A stretch of DNA of 7,243 nt from an uncultured Pseudorhodoferax sp. (GCA_913776795.1 CAJYRH010000138.1:1-7243); one strand, 5' to 3'; shown: positions 1 to 6,349, counted from the first letter of the stretch. Notes: generated by a model from the letters alone, not told the origin. A program made the numbers and translations.

Positions 1-834
1 GAGAAGGAGAACGGCCTTTTGTACTACCCCACCTTCTACGAAGGCCTGGAGCAGAGCAAAAACGTGATCTACACGGGCCAGGAAGCCACGCAGCAGATCA
101 TCTGGGGCCTGGACTGGGGCGCCAAGGAGAAGAAGGCCAAGACCTTCTTCCTGGTCGGCTCGGACTACATCTGGCCGCGCACCTCGATGAAGATCGCGCG
201 CAAGCACATCGAGACGGTCGGCAAGCTGGGCAGCGTCAAGGGCGAGGAGTACTACCCGCTGGGCCACACCAACTTCAACTCGCTGATCAACAAGATCAAG
301 GTGGCCAAGCCCGACTGCATCTTCGCGGCCGTGGTGGGCGGCTCCAACGTGGCCTTCTACAAGCAGCTCAAGGCCGCCGGCATCACGGGCGACAAGCAGT
401 TCCTGCTGACGCTGTCGGTGACCGAGGACGAGATGACCGGCGTGGGCGGCGACAACTTCGCCGGCTTCTACTCGTCGATGAAGTACTTCCAGTCGCTGGA
501 CAACGACAACAACAAGAAGTTCGTCGAGGCCTTCAAAGCCAAGTACGGCAAGGACGCCGTGATCGGCGACGTGACACAGGCCGGCTACCTGGGCCCCTGG
601 CTGTGGAAGGCGGCCGTCGAGAAGGCCGGCAGCTTCGATGTCGCCAAGGTCACGGCCGCTTCGCCCGGCATCGAGCTCAAGACGGCGCCGGAAGGCTACG
701 TCAAGCTCGACGCCAACCACCACCTGTGGAGCAAGGCGCGCATCGGCCAGGGCCAGAAGGACAGCACCTTCAAGGTGGTCGCCGAGTCCTCGAACCTGAT
801 CGCACCGGACCCGTTCCCCAAGGGTTACCAGTAA
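1..834 (+). CDS. urtA: Amide/urea ABC transporter substrate-binding protein, UrtA/FmdC family (5' end missing)
   Basis: This is the C-terminal 277 residues of a periplasmic binding protein that captures urea or a short amide and delivers it to the permeases encoded next door. The reading frame is open from base 1 (EKENGLLYYP...), so the gene begins upstream of the window; the TTG at 19 is an internal Leu codon, not a start. UrtA-family landmarks are visible: GLLYYPTFYEG near the visible N-terminus, GSDYIWPRT (about residues 54-62), YYPLGHTNF, GGSNVAFYKQL, and NHHLWSKARIGQ close to the C-terminus, ending PDPFPKGYQ. The fold is that of the type I periplasmic binding proteins (Peripla_BP_5 group). 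A downstream formamidase gene suggests the ligand is formamide or a related amide, so it may be the counterpart of Methylophilus FmdC rather than a strict urea binder. That ligand assignment is inference; the family call is firm. Confidence 0.9.
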   Translation, partial: EKENGLLYYPTFYEGLEQSKNVIYTGQEATQQIIWGLDWGAKEKKAKTFFLVGSDYIWPRTSMKIARKHIETVGKLGSVKGEEYYPLGHTNFNSLINKIKVAKPDCIFAAVVGGSNVAFYKQLKAAGITGDKQFLLTLSVTEDEMTGVGGDNFAGFYSSMKYFQSLDNDNNKKFVEAFKAKYGKDAVIGDVTQAGYLGPWLWKAAVEKAGSFDVAKVTAASPGIELKTAPEGYVKLDANHHLWSKARIGQGQKDSTFKVVAESSNLIAPDPFPKGYQ

Positions 835-842
835 GCCACCCG

Positions 843-869
843 GCCCTCTCCCGGCAGTCGGGGGAGGGC
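843..869 (+). promoter_or_regulatory. Intercistronic stem-loop between binding protein and permease genes
   Basis: GCCCTCTCCCG (843-853) pairs with CGGGGGAGGGC (859-869) around a GCAGT loop, giving an 11-bp stem with one T-G wobble. It starts 8 bases after the upstream stop codon. The following bases (GCTTCTTG) are only modestly T-rich, so it is a poor classical terminator. In many ABC importer operons a hairpin here protects the binding-protein mRNA 3' end or causes partial termination, making binding protein more abundant than permease. That role is inferred from position. Confidence 0.6.
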
Positions 870-883
870 GCTTCTTGACTTGT

Positions 884-889
884 GGAGAG
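884..889 (+). promoter_or_regulatory. Ribosome binding site deciding the urtB start
   Basis: GGAGAG at 884-889 lies 10 bases before ATG 900. The alternative in-frame GTG at 882 would overlap this site and has no upstream purine-rich sequence of its own, so ATG 900 is preferred. Confidence 0.6.
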
Positions 890-899
890 CGAGCGCGCC

Positions 900-1814
900 A
901 TGACCATTTCCGAGATGCTCAACATCGGCCTCATGCAGGGCTTCGCGGGCCTGTCCCTGTTCGCGGTGCTGCTGCTGATGGGGCTGGGCCTGGCGATCAT
1001 CTTCGGCCAGATGGGCGTCATCAACATGGCGCATGGCGAGTTCATGGCCATCGGCGCCTACACCGTCTACATGGCCGCCACCTTCACCGAGAGCCATGCG
1101 CCCGGCGCCATGGCCGCCTACTTTCCCGTTGCCATCGTGCTGGCCTTCGTGGTCGCCTTCTTCTTCGGCTGGATCATGGAGTGGGCCTTGATCCGTCACC
1201 TGTACAGCCGCCCGCTGGACACGCTGCTGGCCACCTGGGGCGTGAGCCTGGCGCTGCAGCAGTGCTTTCGCACCTTCATCGGCCCCAAGGAGGTCAGCCC
1301 CACGCTGCCGGACTGGCTGATGGGCTCCTGGGCGCCCATGGAGGGCCTGGACATCCCCATCAACGGCATGTTCGTGCTGGCGCTCACGCTGGTCGTGACG
1401 GCCGGCGTGCTGATCGCGCTGAACAAGAGCCGCTGGGGCCTGCGCGTGCGCGCCACGGTCAGCAATCGCACCATGGCCAACGCCACCGGCATCGACACCA
1501 GGAAGACCGACCGCCTGACCTTCGCCATCGGCTGCGGTATCGCCGGTGTGGCCGGCGCGGCCTTCACCACCATCGGTTCCACCGGGCCGACCTCGGGCTC
1601 GCTCTACATCGTCGACGCCTTCCTGGTCGTCACCTTCGGCGGCGCCGCCAGCCTGCTCGGCACCGTGGTCTCGGCATTCGGCATCGCGCAGACCCAGTCC
1701 ATCACCGAGTTCTTCATGAGCGGCTCGATGGCCAAGGTGCTCACGCTGTCGCTGATCGTGCTGATCCTGATGATGCGCCCGCAAGGCCTGTTCGCATCCA
1801 AGGTTCGTCGCTGA
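900..1814 (+). CDS. urtB: Urea/amide ABC transporter permease UrtB (LivH-like)
   Basis: This 304-residue inner-membrane protein is one of the two permease subunits of the importer and forms the translocation channel with the UrtC-like partner. ATG 900 is chosen over GTG 882 because GGAGAG sits at 884-889. The sequence has multiple hydrophobic segments, for example about residues 17-36, 75-92, 157-174, 205-224, 237-262 and 278-292. Branched-chain/urea permease signatures include LGLAIIFGQMGVINMAHGEF (29-48), RPLDTLLATWGVSL (104-117) and the cytoplasmic coupling-helix region GLRVRATVSNRTMANATGID (180-199), which contacts the ATPases. It ends in a typical RPQGLF tail. The length fits LivH/UrtB permeases that lack the long N-terminal periplasmic extension of some urea-specific UrtB proteins, which is compatible with an amide-type system (FmdD-like). 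The gap to the next gene is 25 bases. Confidence 0.93.
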   Translation: MTISEMLNIGLMQGFAGLSLFAVLLLMGLGLAIIFGQMGVINMAHGEFMAIGAYTVYMAATFTESHAPGAMAAYFPVAIVLAFVVAFFFGWIMEWALIRHLYSRPLDTLLATWGVSLALQQCFRTFIGPKEVSPTLPDWLMGSWAPMEGLDIPINGMFVLALTLVVTAGVLIALNKSRWGLRVRATVSNRTMANATGIDTRKTDRLTFAIGCGIAGVAGAAFTTIGSTGPTSGSLYIVDAFLVVTFGGAASLLGTVVSAFGIAQTQSITEFFMSGSMAKVLTLSLIVLILMMRPQGLFASKVRR

Positions 1815-1839
1815 GTCTTCTTCTTTCAGGACATCACCC

Positions 1840-3039
1840 ATGGACTCCTTCAAGGCCCTGATTCGTCGCTACCAGCTGGCCAGCGTGCTGCTGCTGACCC
1901 TGCTGCTGGTGGTCGTGCTGCCGCTCACGCTCGACATCTTCCGCCTCAACCTGGTCGGCAAATACCTGTGCTATGCCTTCGTGGCCGTAGGCCTGGTCAT
2001 GGTCTGGGGCTACGGCGGCGTGCTGAGCCTGGGGCAGGGCGTCTTCTTCGGCCTGGGCGGCTACGCCATGGCCATGTTCCTCAAGCTCGAAGCCTCGGAC
2101 CCGGAGACCACCAAGATCCAGTCCACGCCCGGCATTCCCGACTTCATGGACTGGAACCAGCTCACCGAACTGCCGCTGATGTGGCTGCCCTTCAAGAGCC
2201 TGCCGCTGAGCCTGCTGGCAGTGGTTCTGGTGCCGACGGCGCTGGCCTGGCTGATCAGCTTCGCGATGTTCAAGCGGCGCGTGGGCGGCGTGTACTTCGC
2301 CATCATCACGCAGGCCGTGGCACTGATTCTCACGGTGCTCATCATCGGCCAGCAGGGCTACACGGGCGGCGTGAACGGCATGACCGACCTCAAGACCCTG
2401 CTGGGCTGGGACATCCGCACCGACAGCGCCAAGACGGTCCTGTACTTCGTCTGCGTGGCGCTGTTGATCGCCAGCATCCTGCTGTGCCGCTGGATCCAGA
2501 CCAGCAAGCTCGGCACGCTGCTGCTGGCCATGCGCGACAAGGAGGACCGTGTGCGCTTCTCGGGCTACGACGTGTCCAACTTCAAGGTGTTCACGTTCTG
2601 CCTGGCAGCCGCGCTGTCGGGCGTCGGCGGTGCGCTGTTCACGCTGCAGGTGGGTTTCATGTCGCCCACGCTGGTGGGCATCGTGCCCTCGATCGAGATG
2701 GTGATCTTCGCCGCTGTGGGCGGGCGCATGAGCCTGGTCGGTGCGGTCTATGGCGCGCTGCTCGTCAACGCCGGCAAGACGCTGTTCTCCGAGAGCTTCC
2801 CGGACCTCTGGCTGTTCCTGATGGCCGCGCTGTTCATCGGCGTGACCATGGCCTTCCCGATGGGCCTGGCCGGCCTGTGGGAAGACAAGATCAAGCCCTG
2901 GTGGAAGGCCAGAGGCGCGGCGCGCAAGGCCTACGACGACAAGTTGGTGGCGGCCAAGACCGCGCCGCATGCCGCGTCGGTGGCCGCGTCGCCGGAGCCC
3001 GCCACGCCCGACGCCAGCCTGCACGGCCAGCGCGCCTGA
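1840..3039 (+). CDS. urtC: Urea/amide ABC transporter permease UrtC (LivM-like)
   Basis: This 399-residue inner-membrane permease is the LivM-type partner of the preceding UrtB-like subunit. Hydrophobic spans are visible at about residues 13-33, 42-58, 64-82, 122-143, 150-170, 199-217, 250-270, 285-312 and 322-344. Family motifs include GYGGVLSLGQGVFFGLGGYAMA (57-78), YFAIITQAVAL (152-162), and the cytoplasmic coupling loop LGTLLLAMRDKEDRVRFSGYD (from 224). The protein ends in an extra hydrophilic tail (about 350-399), rich in Ala, Lys and Pro, which looks disordered. ATG 1840 has a weak AGGA at 1828-1831; the N-terminus MDSFKALIRRYQLASVLLL is a natural start before the first membrane span. 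The 17-base gap to urtD supports cotranscription. Confidence 0.93.
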   Translation: MDSFKALIRRYQLASVLLLTLLLVVVLPLTLDIFRLNLVGKYLCYAFVAVGLVMVWGYGGVLSLGQGVFFGLGGYAMAMFLKLEASDPETTKIQSTPGIPDFMDWNQLTELPLMWLPFKSLPLSLLAVVLVPTALAWLISFAMFKRRVGGVYFAIITQAVALILTVLIIGQQGYTGGVNGMTDLKTLLGWDIRTDSAKTVLYFVCVALLIASILLCRWIQTSKLGTLLLAMRDKEDRVRFSGYDVSNFKVFTFCLAAALSGVGGALFTLQVGFMSPTLVGIVPSIEMVIFAAVGGRMSLVGAVYGALLVNAGKTLFSESFPDLWLFLMAALFIGVTMAFPMGLAGLWEDKIKPWWKARGAARKAYDDKLVAAKTAPHAASVAASPEPATPDASLHGQRA

Positions 3040-3056
3040 CCGCAAAGGAATCCTCC

Positions 3057-3800
3057 ATGAGCAACACCGACTTCGCCCTGGCCGTGGAAGACCTCACGGT
3101 CGCCTTCGACGGCTTCAAGGCCATCGACAGCCTGACCCTGTACGTGGACAGGAACGAGCTGCGCGTGATCATCGGCCCCAACGGCGCGGGCAAGACCACG
3201 CTGCTGGACCTGATCTGCGGCAAGACCAAGGCCAGCGCCGGCTCCATCAAGTTCAAGAACACCGAACTGACCGGCATGGCCGAGCACAAGCGCGTGCGCT
3301 TAGGGCTAGGCCGCAAGTTCCAGACGCCCTCGATCTACGAGAACCTCTCGGTCTTCCAGAACCTGGAGGTGTCCTACCCCTCGGGCCGCTCGGTGCTGGG
3401 CGCACTGGCCTTCAAGTGCACCGACCAGGTCAAGGCCCGCGTGCAGGTCGTGGCCGAGGACATCGGCCTGGCGGACAAGCTGCAGACCGAAGCCGGCCTC
3501 TTGAGCCACGGCCAGAAGCAGTGGCTGGAGATCGGCATGCTGCTGATGCAGGAGCCCGAGCTGCTGATGCTGGACGAGCCCATCGCCGGCATGAGTTCGC
3601 GCGAGCGCGAACTGACGGCCGAGCTGCTCAAGCGGATCAGCCAGAACCGGGCCGTGATCGTGATCGAGCACGACATGGACTTCGTCGCGCAGATCGCGCA
3701 CAAGGTCACGGTCATGCACCAGGGAAAGATCCTGGCCGAAGGGCCGATGGACAAGGTGCAGGCCGACCCGAAGGTCATCGACGTCTACCTGGGGCATTGA
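3057..3800 (+). CDS. urtD: Urea/amide ABC transporter ATP-binding protein UrtD (LivG-like)
   Basis: This 247-residue cytoplasmic ATPase is one of the two nucleotide-binding subunits powering import. All core ABC motifs can be read: Walker A GPNGAGKT (40-47), Q-loop Gln89 in GRKFQTPSIYENLSV, a signature sequence LSHGQKQWLEIG (149-160), Walker B ELLMLDEP (168-175; Asp173, catalytic Glu174) and a canonical switch histidine His205 in VIEHDMDFV. LSHGQ departs from the LSGGQ consensus, as is normal for the LivG/UrtD branch. ATG 3057 is preceded by AAAGGAA at 3044-3050, six bases away; the frame is open far upstream, but that part is a shadow of urtC. Codons 82 and 84 are TTA and CTA, very rare among the Leu codons of this window. 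A 147-base gap, unusually long for this operon, separates it from urtE. Confidence 0.93.
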   Translation: MSNTDFALAVEDLTVAFDGFKAIDSLTLYVDRNELRVIIGPNGAGKTTLLDLICGKTKASAGSIKFKNTELTGMAEHKRVRLGLGRKFQTPSIYENLSVFQNLEVSYPSGRSVLGALAFKCTDQVKARVQVVAEDIGLADKLQTEAGLLSHGQKQWLEIGMLLMQEPELLMLDEPIAGMSSRERELTAELLKRISQNRAVIVIEHDMDFVAQIAHKVTVMHQGKILAEGPMDKVQADPKVIDVYLGH

Positions 3801-3947
3801 GATGAAGCTGTGGCAGCTTGCACGTGATGCGCAAGGCGGCGGGGTACCCCATCGCTTCGTGTCCCCCACCCGCACCCCGAGCTCCCGCCCGCTTTATCCC
3901 CTGGACCCCATCCGTGCGAATCGCCTGCAACGCCGTGGAGAACTGAC
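3801..3947 (+). other. Long urtD-urtE intergenic segment with hairpin and C-rich tract
   Basis: This 147-base gap is far longer than the 17-25 base gaps elsewhere among the permease, ATPase and formamidase genes. It begins with AAGCTG-TGG-CAGCTT (3805-3819), a 6-bp hairpin with a 3-base loop, then the 10-base palindrome GGGGTACCCC (3841-3850), then a C-rich, G-poor stretch: 3851-3910 has 32 C and 10 G in 60 bases. Such C-over-G tracts are the hallmark of Rho loading sites, so an intra-operon Rho-dependent attenuator is possible. It could equally be an inserted intergenic repeat element. No promoter of recognisable sigma-70 form is seen. Confidence 0.45.
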
Positions 3948-3951
3948 ATGA
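3802..3951 (+). CDS. Possible 49-codon small ORF bridging urtD and urtE
   Basis: An uninterrupted reading frame starts at ATG 3802, one base after the urtD TGA (3798-3800), and ends at TGA 3949-3951, overlapping the urtE ATG (3948-3950) in an ATGA junction. The predicted peptide begins MKLWQLARDAQGGG and is rich in Arg and Pro, with no domain, signal peptide or membrane segment that I recognise. Both junctions have the geometry of translational coupling. Against a real protein, third positions are only about two-thirds G/C (16 of 49 codons end in A or T), clearly lower than neighbouring genes, and there is no separate ribosome binding site for ATG 3802 other than possible re-initiation after urtD. 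It may be a leader-type or coupling ORF whose translation matters more than its product, or chance openness. I do not assign a function. Confidence 0.25.
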   Translation: MKLWQLARDAQGGGVPHRFVSPTRTPSSRPLYPLDPIRANRLQRRGELT

Positions 3952-4649
3952 GCGACATCCTCCTGAACGTCAACGACATCCACACCGCCTACGGCCAGAG
4001 CGAGGCGCTGCACGGCATCAGCTTCGCTGCCCACGCGAACGAAACCGTGGCCATCATGGGCCGCAACGGCATGGGCAAGACCACGCTGTTCAAGAGCCTC
4101 ATGGGCATCCTGCCCCTCAAGAGCGGCAGCATCCAGGTGGCGGGGCAGGACGTGTCGAAAGACGAGAGCTTCCGCCGCGTGGGCAAGGGCATCGCCTACG
4201 TGCCGCAGGGCCGCATGATCTTTCCCACGCTGACCGTGGAAGAGAACATCCAGACCGGCCTGCAGGGCGGGCCCAGCCTGCGCGTGCGGGACGAGATCTA
4301 CGCGCTGTTCCCGGTGCTGTTCGAGATGAAGAGGCGCAAGGGCGGCAACCTGTCCGGCGGCCAGCAGCAGCAACTCGCCATCGCGCGCGCGCTGGTCACG
4401 AATCCCAAGGTGCTGCTGCTCGACGAGCCGACTGAGGGCATCCAGCCTTCCATCATCAAGGACATCGCCAAGGCGCTGAACGAGATCCGGCGCATGAAGG
4501 GCATCGCCATCGTGGTGTCCGAGCAGGTGTTGTCGTTCGCCATGGACGTGGCCGACCGGCTGTTCGTGATCGAAGGCGGCCGCCTCGTGCACGAGACCGC
4601 GCGCGACAAGACCGACATCGCGCACATCAAGAAGTACCTGTCCGTTTGA
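3948..4649 (+). CDS. urtE: Urea/amide ABC transporter ATP-binding protein UrtE (LivF-like)
   Basis: This 233-residue cytoplasmic ATPase pairs with the UrtD-like subunit. Walker A is GRNGMGKT (38-45), the Q-loop lies in YVPQGRMIFPTLTVEEN (Gln87), the signature is LSGGQQQQLAIARAL (135-149), and Walker B is KVLLLDEP (154-161; Asp159, Glu160). The switch-histidine position reads SEQ (Gln193) instead of His, which is characteristic of the LivF/UrtE branch. GRNGMGKT and PTEGIQPSII are strong family markers. ATG 3948 has GGAG at 3937-3940, seven bases upstream, and overlaps the stop of a possible small ORF. The stop codon is 21 bases before fmdA, which supports a single transcript coupling amide import to hydrolysis. 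Confidence 0.93.
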   Translation: MSDILLNVNDIHTAYGQSEALHGISFAAHANETVAIMGRNGMGKTTLFKSLMGILPLKSGSIQVAGQDVSKDESFRRVGKGIAYVPQGRMIFPTLTVEENIQTGLQGGPSLRVRDEIYALFPVLFEMKRRKGGNLSGGQQQQLAIARALVTNPKVLLLDEPTEGIQPSIIKDIAKALNEIRRMKGIAIVVSEQVLSFAMDVADRLFVIEGGRLVHETARDKTDIAHIKKYLSV

Positions 4650-4670
4650 ACTTCAACAAAGGAGAAGTGA

Positions 4671-5900
4671 ATGCCTGAAACCCTGATCAAGGTCGACCTC
4701 TCGCAGCCGGCCCCCAGCAACGAGCTCGTCCACAACCGCTGGCACCCCGACATCCCCATGGCGTGCTGGGTCAACCCGGGCGACGACTTCGTGCTGGAGA
4801 CCTACGACTGGACCGGCGGCTTCATCCAGAACAACGACAGCGCCGACGACGTGCGCGACATCGACCTGACGACCGTCCACTACCTGAGCGGGCCCGTGGG
4901 CGTGAAGGGTGCCAAGCCCGGCGACCTGCTGGTCGTGGAGCTGCTGGACATCGGTGCCAAGCAGGACAGCCTGTGGGGCTTCAACGGCTTCTTCAGCAAG
5001 AAGAACGGCGGCGGCTTCCTGACCGAGCACTTTCCGCAGGCGCAGAAGTCGATCTGGGACTTCCACGGCATGTTCACCACCTCGCGCCATGTGCCGGGCG
5101 TGAAGTACGCCGGCCTGATCCACCCCGGCCTGATCGGTTGCCTGCCCGACCCCAAGATGCTGGAGACCTGGAACACGCGCGAGCAGGCGCTGATCGACTC
5201 CGACCCGGCCACCAGCGGCCTGGCCAACCCGCCGTTCGCGGGCACGGCCCACATGGGCAAGCTGACCGGCGAGGCCAAGGCCAAGGCCGCCGCCACGGGC
5301 GCGCGCACCGTACCGCCGCGCGAGCATGGCGGCAACTGCGACATCAAGGATTTGTCGCGCGGCTCCAAGATCTTCTTCCCGGTCTACGTGGACGGCGCGG
5401 GCCTGTCGGTCGGCGACCTGCACTTCAGCCAGGGCGATGGCGAGATCACCTTCTGCGGCGCCATCGAGATGGCCGGCTGGGTGCACATGAAGGTCACCGT
5501 CATCAAGGACGGCATGGCCAAGTACGGGATCAAGAACCCGATCTTCAAGCCCAGCCCCATCGTGCCGACCTACAACGACTACGTGATCTTCGAAGGCATC
5601 AGCGTGGACGAGAGCGGCAAGCAGTACTACCTGGACGTCAACGTGGCCTACCGCCAGGCCTGCCTGAACGCCATCGAGTACCTCAAGAAGTTCGGCTACT
5701 CGGGCGCCCAGGCCTACTCCATCCTGGGCACCGCCCCGGTGCAGGGCCACATCAGCGGCGTGGTGGACGTGCCCAACGCCTGCGCCACGCTGTGGCTGCC
5801 GACGCAGATCTTCGACTTCGACATCAACCCGAGCGCGGCCGGGCCGACGAAGTTCCTGGACGGCTCGGTGCAGATGCCGCTGTCGCCCGACCTGGTCTGA
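4671..5900 (+). CDS. fmdA: Formamidase (acetamidase/formamidase family)
   Basis: This 409-residue cytoplasmic enzyme is predicted to hydrolyse formamide to formate and ammonia (EC 3.5.1.49), with possible activity on other short amides. It carries the FmdA/AmdA family pattern over its whole length: HNRWHPDIP (21-29), GGFIQNNDSADDVRDIDLTT (49-68), HPGLIGCLPDP (151-161), REHGGNCDIKDLSRGSKIFF (217-236) and GDLHFSQGDGEITFCGAIEM (248-267). The length is close to Methylophilus FmdA. The His, Glu and Asp residues clustered in REHGGNCD and HFSQGDGE are candidates for the active site; their individual roles are not certain from sequence. The start is well defined: AAAGGAG at 4658-4664 lies six bases before ATG 4671, the best ribosome binding site in the window. 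There is no signal peptide. Immediately behind a five-gene amide importer, it supplies the catabolic step of the operon. Confidence 0.95.
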   Translation: MPETLIKVDLSQPAPSNELVHNRWHPDIPMACWVNPGDDFVLETYDWTGGFIQNNDSADDVRDIDLTTVHYLSGPVGVKGAKPGDLLVVELLDIGAKQDSLWGFNGFFSKKNGGGFLTEHFPQAQKSIWDFHGMFTTSRHVPGVKYAGLIHPGLIGCLPDPKMLETWNTREQALIDSDPATSGLANPPFAGTAHMGKLTGEAKAKAAATGARTVPPREHGGNCDIKDLSRGSKIFFPVYVDGAGLSVGDLHFSQGDGEITFCGAIEMAGWVHMKVTVIKDGMAKYGIKNPIFKPSPIVPTYNDYVIFEGISVDESGKQYYLDVNVAYRQACLNAIEYLKKFGYSGAQAYSILGTAPVQGHISGVVDVPNACATLWLPTQIFDFDINPSAAGPTKFLDGSVQMPLSPDLV

Positions 5901-5908
5901 GCCTGCGG

Positions 5909-5939
5909 GGCCGCGGCATGATGCGCGCATGCCGCGGCC
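5909..5939 (+). promoter_or_regulatory. Perfect 12-bp stem-loop overlapping the start of the GIY-YIG-like gene
   Basis: Bases 5909-5920 (GGCCGCGGCATG) are the exact reverse complement of 5928-5939 (CATGCCGCGGCC), separated by the 7-base loop ATGCGCG. The start codon ATG 5929 lies inside the right arm. No T-tract follows, so this is not a textbook intrinsic terminator. It lies nine bases after the fmdA stop and could stabilise the fmdA mRNA 3' end, pause transcription, or hide the downstream start codon. The pairing is directly visible; the role is inference. Confidence 0.6.
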
Positions 5940-6252
5940 GCACCACCATGTCTACGTCGTCCAGCTCGCCGACCCCGTCTGGAACAGCGCGCGCTTTCGT
6001 GCTGCCAATCCGGATTACCAGCTCGGCAAGCCCTTCGTCTACGTCGGCATGACCGGCCTGGACCCGGACATCCGCTTCGACAAGCACAAGGCCGGCATCC
6101 AGGCCAACCGCTTCGTGATGCTGTACGGCGAGCGCCTGCTGCCGGCGCTGTACGCCCGCTACAACCCCATGCCCTACCAGGCCGCGCGCGCCATGGAGGT
6201 GGAGCTCGGCATCCGCCTGCGCGCGCGGGGCTTCGGCGTCTGGCAGGGCTGA
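5929..6252 (+). CDS. Small GIY-YIG-like (putative nuclease-fold) protein
   Basis: This 107-residue protein resembles a minimal GIY-YIG domain. The first element is HHVYVVQL (6-13), the second FVYVGMTGLDPDIRFDKHKAG (36-56), with the usual Arg (Arg49) and His (His53) after the second motif, and acidic candidates Glu90 and Glu92 in AARAMEVELGIRLRARGFGVW near the end. In bona fide GIY-YIG nucleases the two Tyr, the Arg and a Glu form the active site; here those positions appear filled, so activity is possible but unproven. No extra DNA-binding domain is present. ATG 5929 is the only start before the domain and has no clear Shine-Dalgarno sequence; it lies inside a 12-bp stem-loop, so expression may be low or regulated. 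The gene sits between fmdA and fmdB, an unusual neighbour for a formamide system, and its role here is unknown. Confidence 0.7.
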   Translation: MPRPHHHVYVVQLADPVWNSARFRAANPDYQLGKPFVYVGMTGLDPDIRFDKHKAGIQANRFVMLYGERLLPALYARYNPMPYQAARAMEVELGIRLRARGFGVWQG

Positions 6253-6349
6253 ACCGGCGCGCTGCACGCACCTACGTTGTTTGACGTAGTGCACTGCGTC
6301 CCCGCGCTGCGCAGAATGACTCCGACCATCCAACCGACCGGACCTGCCG
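6253..6349 (+). promoter_or_regulatory. Intergenic region with bulged inverted repeat upstream of fmdB
   Basis: This 97-base spacer contains CTACGT (6272-6277) and ACGTAG (6284-6289) around TGTTTG. The stem extends outward by three pairs (GCA 6268-6270 with TGC 6290-6292) if C6271 is bulged. The palindrome AGTGCACT (6288-6295) overlaps its right arm and would compete with it. It could be an operator or 5'-leader hairpin for fmdB. TTGACG at 6281-6286 looks like a -35 box, but I find no -10 at normal spacing. Confidence 0.35.

Noticed and set aside
19..21. TTG as start of the first gene
   Set aside because: The frame is open to base 1 and encodes conserved UrtA residues there; the gene is cut by the window edge.
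882..899. GTG 882 as urtB start
   Set aside because: It would place the start on the ribosome binding site GGAGAG used by ATG 900 and add six residues atypical for the family.
825..1853. Long minus-strand frame opposite urtB, and similar ones opposite urtC (1834-3045), urtD (3306-3875), urtE (3894-4625) and fmdA (4653-5930)
   Set aside because: They mirror real + strand genes, are rich in His, Gln, Arg and Ala as antisense frames of GC-rich codons are, and match no family I recognise.
1968..3056. Upstream extension of urtD giving a 610-residue protein
   Set aside because: The extension is an out-of-frame reading of urtC; a good ribosome binding site precedes ATG 3057.
4763..6052. 429-codon + strand frame overlapping fmdA and the next gene
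   Set aside because: It is an Arg/Gly/Pro-rich out-of-frame reading of fmdA, whose own frame has full-length family similarity.
6281..6317. Sigma-70 promoter from TTGACG to CAGAAT upstream of fmdB
   Set aside because: The spacing is 25 bases, well outside the normal 16-18.
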